A stretch of 8,599 bases of DNA from an uncultured Allobaculum sp. (GTDB lineage Bacteria > Bacillota_I > Bacilli_A > Erysipelotrichales > Erysipelotrichaceae): contig CAJTLE010000120.1 in NCBI GenBank assembly GCA_910577085.1, positions 1 through 8,599 on the forward strand. The letters are read 5' to 3'. The notes beneath the pieces were generated by a model, which did no database searches, had not been told where the DNA came from, and saw only the letters and a list, made by a program, of their open reading frames with translations. Position numbers and translations under genes: made by a program. Every line of letters begins with the position of its first letter. Within the stretch, counting starts at the first letter, position 1. This document shows positions 4,792-8,599 of this stretch, one piece after another.

Positions 4792-5007
4792 ATGAGAAAA
4801 ACATATAAAATTGAAGTGGACTGCCCAACCTGCGCCCAAAAATTAGAAGACTGTGCAGGAGCAACGGCCGGAGTAGAAAAAGCAACGGTGAACCTGATGA
4901 CCCAGAAACTGGCAATCCAGGCCGAAAAAGAAGAGCAGGATCGCATTATCCGGGAGATCGCGGACAAAATGAAAAAAATCGACGATGATGTCGTGATTTA
5001 TTTCTAG
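4792..5007 (+). CDS. Small HMA-domain metal-binding protein (zinc/cadmium type)
   Basis: This 71-residue protein is a single heavy-metal-associated (ferredoxin-like) domain. The metal motif is D10-C11-P-T-C14-A. The acidic residue before the first Cys resembles the GMDCxxC of zinc/cadmium-type HMA domains, rather than the GMTCxxC of copper chaperones. Conserved later features are the GVEKATVNLMTQKLAI strand pair (about 26-41) and the helix EQDRIIREIADKMKK. In many P1B-2 ATPases this domain is the N-terminus of the pump; here it is a separate cytoplasmic protein encoded first in the operon, 27 nt before the ATPase ATG. It probably binds Zn(II) and passes it to, or regulates, the ATPase. Its gene lies directly behind the ArsR operator, so it should be zinc-induced. 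Confidence 0.9.
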   Translation: MRKTYKIEVDCPTCAQKLEDCAGATAGVEKATVNLMTQKLAIQAEKEEQDRIIREIADKMKKIDDDVVIYF

Positions 5008-5034
5008 AGGTTGGAAGTAAGTCTGAGATTAGAT

Positions 5035-6927
5035 ATGACAAAAAAACAGAAGAAAAATCTGAAAAGAATTTTGATTACGGCGGTCTGCTATTTTGCGACC
5101 ACACTCTCCACGATCTGGATTTCCTGGAATTCGATCGTTCTCGCATTGGTCTATCTGGCCATCTACCTGTACATCTCCATGGATGTTTTAAAACGGACAA
5201 TCAAGAATATTCAGAATAAAGACTTCATGGATGAAAATTTCCTGATGACTGTAGCTTCCCTGGGGGCCTTCGTTTTGGGAGAATATTCAGAATCCGTCGC
5301 AGTTATGCTTTTCTACCAGATTGGAGAATGGTTCCAGTCTTATGCGCTTGAACGCTCGCGAAAGAGCATATCGGCTCTCATGGATATCCGTCCGGAATAC
5401 GCAAATCTGGAAAAAGATGGAGAAATCGAAGAAGTTGATCCAGAAGAAGTACAGCCTGGAGATATCATCGTTATCAAACCAGGAGAACGTATTCCGTTGG
5501 ATGGAGAAGTTATTTCCGGAACAAGCTCCATTGATACATCTGCCCTGACCGGAGAAAGCGTACCACGCACTGTCAGAGAAGGCAGTGAGGTCATTTCTGG
5601 ATGTATCAATAACAGCGGAGTTCTTAAAGTACGGGTATCCAAACCTTACGAGGAGTCGACCGTCAGCCGGATCCTGGATCTGGTTGAAAATGCGACCGAT
5701 AAAAAGAGTAGATCTGAGCAGTTCATCACGAAATTTGCGAAAGTCTATACTCCGATTGTGGTATACAGTGCAATTGCTCTAGCGGTTATCCCATCAATCA
5801 TTACCGGCCAATGGCAGACCTGGATTTACCGCGCACTGGAATTTCTGGTTATTTCCTGCCCATGTGCGCTGGTGATTTCCGTACCTCTTGCTTTTTTCGG
5901 CGGTATTGGTGGTGCAAGCCGCTGCGGAATTTTGGTCAAGGGAAGTACGTACTTACAGGATCTATCCGAAGTGAAAACGATGGTCTTTGATAAGACCGGC
6001 ACTCTGACTAAAGGAACCTTCGAAGTGAGCGATGTTGAGTCACTGACTATGAGCAATAAAGAACTGCTCAATCTTTGCGCAAAAGCCGAATCTTTTTCGA
6101 CCCATCCGATCGCCCTGAGCATCGAACGGGCTGCTGCTCTCGTCAATCCCAAAGAAGGGGTAGGCCAGGTTGAAGAAGTGGCTGGCAAAGGCTTAATTGC
6201 GGATGTTGATGGCAAGAAGGTCGCCTGCGGAAACCAGAAACTGATGACAAGCTTAGGCATTCCTGCCAAAGACCTGCCTGTTGGAAGCGGCTTTGGTACA
6301 GTTGTGTATGTGGCAATAGATGGCATGTATGCGGGAGTTATTGAAGTTGCGGATGAACCAAAAGAAGAAGCTAAAACTGTATTTGAGCTACTTAAAAAAT
6401 ATGGCGTACAGAAATTTGTCATGTTGACGGGTGACAGCGAAACAGTCGCAAAAGCTGTAGCGGCCAAAACTGGAATTACGGAAGTCCATGCGCAACTCCT
6501 TCCGGAACAGAAGGTTGAAGATCTTGAGAAAATCTTGAATGAGCCCCATCAAGGGAAAGTCGCTTATATTGGCGATGGCATTAACGATGCTCCAGTACTT
6601 ACGCGTGCTGATGTTGGAATTGCGATGGGCGGCCTTGGCAGCGATGCAGCCATCGAGGCAGCCGATATTGTCTTAATGGATGACCAGTTAGATTCCTTAA
6701 TTACGGCCATCCAGATTTCGAAAAAGACTTTACGCATCGCAAAAGAAAATATCGTTTTTGCGATTGCGGTGAAGATTCTGATGCTCGTCCTTGGAGTATT
6801 TGGATTGGTGAATATGTGGGGAGCAGTCTTTGCGGATGTTGGGGTTGCCATTCTGTGCATCCTGAACTCGATTCGTGCTTTAAACGAAACCAAATATCAA
6901 CTGAATATCCCTCAGCCGGCCAAGTAA
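5035..6927 (+). CDS. zntA: P1B-2-type Zn(II)/Cd(II)/Pb(II)-exporting ATPase
   Basis: This 630-residue plasma-membrane pump couples ATP hydrolysis to export of divalent soft metals. Diagnostic motifs are in order: TGES at 172-175 (actuator), C275-P276-C277 in the metal-binding span, D319-KTGT (phosphorylated Asp), H357-P358 (nucleotide domain), TGD at 465-467 and GDGINDAP at 513-520. K580 in span 7 and D601 in span 8 are 21 residues apart, as are K693 and D714 of E. coli ZntA. That pair, with CPC, defines the P1B-2 zinc/cadmium/lead class rather than copper pumps. The protein lacks its own HMA domain; that domain is the separate gene just upstream. Whether zinc or cadmium is the main substrate cannot be fixed; the SmtB-like repressor favours zinc, and cadA is an equally usual name. 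The ATG at 5035 is preferred, but its ribosome binding site is weak (GGAAG 17 nt upstream); a TTG at 5011, directly abutting AGAGG, would add eight residues. Coupling to the HMA gene is likely. The stop lies in the terminator loop. Confidence 0.96.
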   Translation: MTKKQKKNLKRILITAVCYFATTLSTIWISWNSIVLALVYLAIYLYISMDVLKRTIKNIQNKDFMDENFLMTVASLGAFVLGEYSESVAVMLFYQIGEWFQSYALERSRKSISALMDIRPEYANLEKDGEIEEVDPEEVQPGDIIVIKPGERIPLDGEVISGTSSIDTSALTGESVPRTVREGSEVISGCINNSGVLKVRVSKPYEESTVSRILDLVENATDKKSRSEQFITKFAKVYTPIVVYSAIALAVIPSIITGQWQTWIYRALEFLVISCPCALVISVPLAFFGGIGGASRCGILVKGSTYLQDLSEVKTMVFDKTGTLTKGTFEVSDVESLTMSNKELLNLCAKAESFSTHPIALSIERAAALVNPKEGVGQVEEVAGKGLIADVDGKKVACGNQKLMTSLGIPAKDLPVGSGFGTVVYVAIDGMYAGVIEVADEPKEEAKTVFELLKKYGVQKFVMLTGDSETVAKAVAAKTGITEVHAQLLPEQKVEDLEKILNEPHQGKVAYIGDGINDAPVLTRADVGIAMGGLGSDAAIEAADIVLMDDQLDSLITAIQISKKTLRIAKENIVFAIAVKILMLVLGVFGLVNMWGAVFADVGVAILCILNSIRALNETKYQLNIPQPAK

Positions 6928-6940
6928 CGCCGGCTTTTTT
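6914..6940 (+). terminator. Intrinsic terminator overlapping the ATPase stop codon
   Basis: AGCCGGC (6914-6920) pairs perfectly with GCCGGCT (6929-6935), with an 8-nt loop (6921-6928) that contains the TAA of the ATPase (6925-6927). Six T follow (6935-6940). The final codons of the pump therefore form the leading arm. Confidence 0.93.
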
Positions 6941-7049
6941 GGTGCCCAGTCTCAGCAGCCAATACGATCAATATGCTTTTCATTCAGCAGGAGCAATGGC
7001 TTATCTGAATCTGGATAAAATAAAGGCGATATAGGATTTTGTATTTATC

Positions 7050-7058
7050 TGATATGAT
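7050..7058 (+). promoter_or_regulatory. Candidate extended -10 promoter of the YaaH-like gene pair
   Basis: TGATATGAT is an extended -10 element, the same nine bases as at the RpiR gene. The -35 position (7030-7035) is poor. Transcription would start near 7065 and give a leader of about 90 nt. Confidence 0.38.
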
Positions 7059-7087
7059 TTTCCAGTTGCGAAATACACGCTGTAAGA

Positions 7088-7140
7088 CCAGGGATCGATC
7101 GGGAAGATAATCCTTGGAATATTACTTGATGAGAAATCAA
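7088..7140 (+). other. Two possible hairpins in the leader of the YaaH-like operon
   Basis: CCAGGGAT (7088-7095) can pair with ATCCTTGG (7110-7117) with one wobble. TTGAT (7126-7130) can pair with ATCAA (7136-7140), ending 3 nt before the ribosome binding site GAAAGGAT at 7144-7151. There is no T-run, so this is not an attenuator of the usual kind, and no known riboswitch was recognised. Confidence 0.3.
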
Positions 7141-7156
7141 TCTGAAAGGATAGGCT

Positions 7157-7801
7157 ATGAATGAATTCAATAACGAAATAAAGAAGGATACAACTGACTC
7201 ATCGGGACCAAACCCAATGATCGCTTCACCAGAAGGTGCTCTTTCATTTCTATTTGCGATTTTTGCTTTGCTGATGTGGTATGTCTCCATTGATCACTCC
7301 TATAATCTGGCAACGCTGATGGCTATTGGTTTTACCTGGCTGATCTTGTCAATCGGGGCGCTTATCGCCAGCCTGATTAATATCATTCGGGGCAGCAGCC
7401 GTGGCAATGCCAATCTTTTAGTCACAATCTTGTTGGGCTTTTTTCCTGGCGTAAATACGATGATCTCAGTCTTATCGGGGATCGCAGGAACTCATTATAA
7501 TCCTTCTATGGTAGGGCTGATGTACATCATCGGAGCAATTTTTGTGATTGGTTCTGCAATCCCGCTCTTGAAAAAACCGTTTTATATCTTTTTAAGAACC
7601 TTGAGTGTAGGCATCGGATTGCTTTTTGTAGGGTGGGGTGATCTAGCAAGTCAAGATGTGCTTTTAGCCGTTGGTGGCTGGTCCTTATTTATTTTTGCCT
7701 TATTGAGTTTTTATTACGGACTATCAGTGCTCTACCTTGCTTTGGGCAGTTATCTGCCACAGGGAAGGTCTTTGTCAGAATTTTGGAGGGGAAGAAAATG
7801 A
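7157..7801 (+). CDS. Six-span membrane protein, divergent GPR1/FUN34/YaaH (acetate transporter) family member
   Basis: This 214-residue protein has a hydrophilic N-terminus (1-22) and about six membrane spans: 27-44, 52-76, 86-108, 117-137, 142-160 and 167-198. The layout matches the YaaH/SatP family: a short N-terminal NPxPLGL-like site (here ASPEGAL, 23-29), GALIASLINIIRGSSRGN (67-84) resembling the family's G-x-x-Q-x-x-A-G...GN region, a Gly/Phe-rich LGFFPG (93-98) where SatP has YGSFW, and a GGW (173-175) before a final long span ending in PQG. SatP-type proteins move acetate or succinate with protons as hexamers. Key motif residues are altered here (NP to SP, Tyr and Trp of YGSFW lost), so the substrate is uncertain. 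The start is set by GAAAGGAT 5 nt before the ATG. The gene overlaps its paralogue downstream by 4 nt (ATGA), so the two are translated together. Confidence 0.72.
   Translation: MNEFNNEIKKDTTDSSGPNPMIASPEGALSFLFAIFALLMWYVSIDHSYNLATLMAIGFTWLILSIGALIASLINIIRGSSRGNANLLVTILLGFFPGVNTMISVLSGIAGTHYNPSMVGLMYIIGAIFVIGSAIPLLKKPFYIFLRTLSVGIGLLFVGWGDLASQDVLLAVGGWSLFIFALLSFYYGLSVLYLALGSYLPQGRSLSEFWRGRK
7785..7791 (+). promoter_or_regulatory. Ribosome binding site that sets the second YaaH-like start
   Basis: GGAGGGG inside the end of the first gene is 6 nt before the ATG at 7798. It rules out the TTG at 7783, which overlaps the site itself, and supports coupling through the ATGA overlap. Confidence 0.85.
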
Positions 7802-8400
7802 GTGCACGTCACCATATTGCCAGCCCGAATATGATCAACTCCTTTATTGGAGCGGTTTTTGGTGCGTTTTCGGTCCTGACGGCTATCGGAAATTTAGGTT
7901 CTGACGCGCTGCTGGCCATGGGGGTGTTGCGATTGTTGTTGGGAACTATTTTATTTTTAGGTGCCTTAATAAATATCTTTAAAGGAATCCCGAGCGGCAA
8001 TCTGAATTTGATCAGCGCCGTTTGTTTTGGCCTGTTTGCGGGTGTGCACATCACTATTTCCACTTTAGGGTTTCATGGGGTCAGTTGGCAGCCGTTGATT
8101 TATTGTATCGTCCAATTATTTGGCGGGATTTATATTTTGTTAATCTTGCCCGCTTTGCTTGATACATCACTGTACGCTTGGGTCTGTCAGATGAGCGGTG
8201 CATTCGGATTGTTGCATCAGGCGATTTTCGGTATGACATCTCTTGACTTTTTCCGTTTTGTATCTGGATTTTGGTTCTTGTTCTATGCAATTCTCAATAC
8301 TTATGCAGGTTTAGCTGCAGTAATTCCCGATCTGCCTCAAGGGCCAGATACGCGGTTAGTGATTGGTCGCCTTTATAAAGCAAAAAAGAGTAATGAATAA
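7798..8400 (+). CDS. Six-span membrane protein, second divergent YaaH-like paralogue
   Basis: This 200-residue protein is a paralogue of the one encoded just upstream. The two share IASP followed by SF near the N-terminus, LINI-x-x-G then GN-x-NL between spans 2 and 3 (here 57-71), G-x-F-x-GV (78-83) and a final P-x-L-PQG or YLPQG (here 177-182). About six spans are at 15-31, 38-62, 70-91, 100-121, 126-146 and 152-177, ending in a basic tail (RLYKAKKSNE). The SatP NPAPLGL site reads ASPNMIN and YGSFW reads FGLFAG, so it has diverged further than its neighbour. The ATGA overlap and strong ribosome binding site imply stoichiometric synthesis, which suggests a mixed oligomer (inference). Transport of a short carboxylic acid is possible; the substrate is unknown. 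A terminator follows 4 nt after the stop. Confidence 0.7.
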   Translation: MSARHHIASPNMINSFIGAVFGAFSVLTAIGNLGSDALLAMGVLRLLLGTILFLGALINIFKGIPSGNLNLISAVCFGLFAGVHITISTLGFHGVSWQPLIYCIVQLFGGIYILLILPALLDTSLYAWVCQMSGAFGLLHQAIFGMTSLDFFRFVSGFWFLFYAILNTYAGLAAVIPDLPQGPDTRLVIGRLYKAKKSNE

Positions 8401-8458
8401 AAATGCCAAGGAGAAAGGGGAGTTAACTTAGTTGAGGCCTTTCTTCTTGGCTCTTTTT
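8399..8458. terminator. Bidirectional intrinsic terminator
   Basis: A 14-bp stem with one G-T wobble is formed by GCCAAGGAGAAAGG (8405-8418) and CCTTTCTTCTTGGC (8438-8451). On the plus strand it is followed by TCTTTTT (8452-8458). On the minus strand it is followed by ATTTTTATT, from the A-run at 8399-8403. It can end both the YaaH-like operon and a convergent gene arriving from the right. Confidence 0.88.
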
Positions 8459-8501
8459 CATTTGTTGCAACTATCGCTCGAAAAACATGTACTTTCTTAG
8501 C

Positions 8502-8597
8502 CTACAATGGTACAAATTGTAACTTATTGTACTTCAAAAAGCCTTTCGGCAGTAAATTGGAGTCATCATAGCCCTCGAAAAAACAGGTTTTCCGTTG
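8502..8597 (-). CDS. Possible 3' end of an unidentified convergent gene (partial)
   Basis: On the minus strand this frame is open from the right edge to a TAG (8504-8502) and encodes 31 residues, including CFFEGYDDSNLLPKGFLKYN and ending LQFVPL. The composition is protein-like and the other two minus frames close sooner. The bidirectional terminator 51 nt further on has a T-run suited to this direction, which supports a real gene end. No family is recognised and the start is outside the window. Confidence 0.45.
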   Translation of the reverse strand, partial: QRKTCFFEGYDDSNLLPKGFLKYNKLQFVPL

Positions 8598-8599
8598 AA

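Noticed and set aside
5826..6467. Long minus-strand open frame (213 codons) opposite the ATPase
   Set aside because: Antisense shadow of a strongly conserved P-type ATPase; Ser/Pro/Thr-rich translation and no ribosome binding site.
1..8599. CRISPR arrays, tRNA or rRNA genes, insertion sequences, toxin-antitoxin or phage genes
   Set aside because: No spaced direct repeats, tRNA-like cloverleaf, transposase motif or paired small toxin-antitoxin frames could be found by eye on either strand.

Overview
The window looks like chromosomal DNA of a low-to-mid-GC Gram-positive bacterium (Bacillota; an Erysipelotrichia-like gut organism would fit, but this is only an impression). The grounds are strong AAGGAG-type ribosome binding sites, short hairpin-plus-T-run terminators after nearly every gene, an RpiR regulator paired with a sugar-type MFS carrier, and a zinc-export locus whose metal-binding HMA domain is a separate small protein. 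No rRNA, tRNA, CRISPR array, phage or recognisable insertion sequence was seen.

Layout. (a) 1-120: left edge, with a possible gene 3' end and a 15-bp imperfect inverted repeat around a 40-nt AT-rich spacer. (b) 130-2516: an RpiR/SIS-domain regulator (minus strand) divergent from an MFS carrier (plus strand), with candidate operators between them and a clear terminator after each. (c) 2520-3909: about 640 bases of strongly purine-rich DNA without a convincing gene, then an unrecognised exported or membrane-anchored acidic protein whose C-terminus carries five tandem EPxYx pentapeptides (EPIYA-like), followed by a terminator. (d) 4117-6940: a zinc homeostasis locus. An ArsR/SmtB-type repressor (minus strand) with an SmtB-like D/H/H/E zinc site is divergent from a small HMA metal-binding protein and a P1B-2 (Zn/Cd/Pb) ATPase. 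A 20-bp ArsR-type operator sits just downstream of the TATAAT promoter box of the export operon. (e) 7050-8458: two translationally coupled six-span membrane proteins that resemble divergent paralogues of the acetate/succinate transporter family (GPR1/FUN34/YaaH), ended by a bidirectional terminator. (f) 8502-8597: the last 31 codons of a possible convergent minus-strand gene running off the right edge.

How the genes work together. In (d), excess zinc should release the repressor from the operator, the HMA protein would bind the metal, and the ATPase would pump it out. In (b), a phosphosugar sensed by the SIS domain probably controls the MFS carrier. In (e), the two carriers share one mRNA and may form mixed oligomers.

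Most worth a second look: both regulator genes lack a Shine-Dalgarno and have a -10 box placed so that +1 would be the A of the ATG (candidate leaderless mRNAs); two genes have their stop codon inside the loop of their own terminator hairpin; the EPxYx tail; and the tandem divergent YaaH-like pair. No clearly new multi-gene system is evident.
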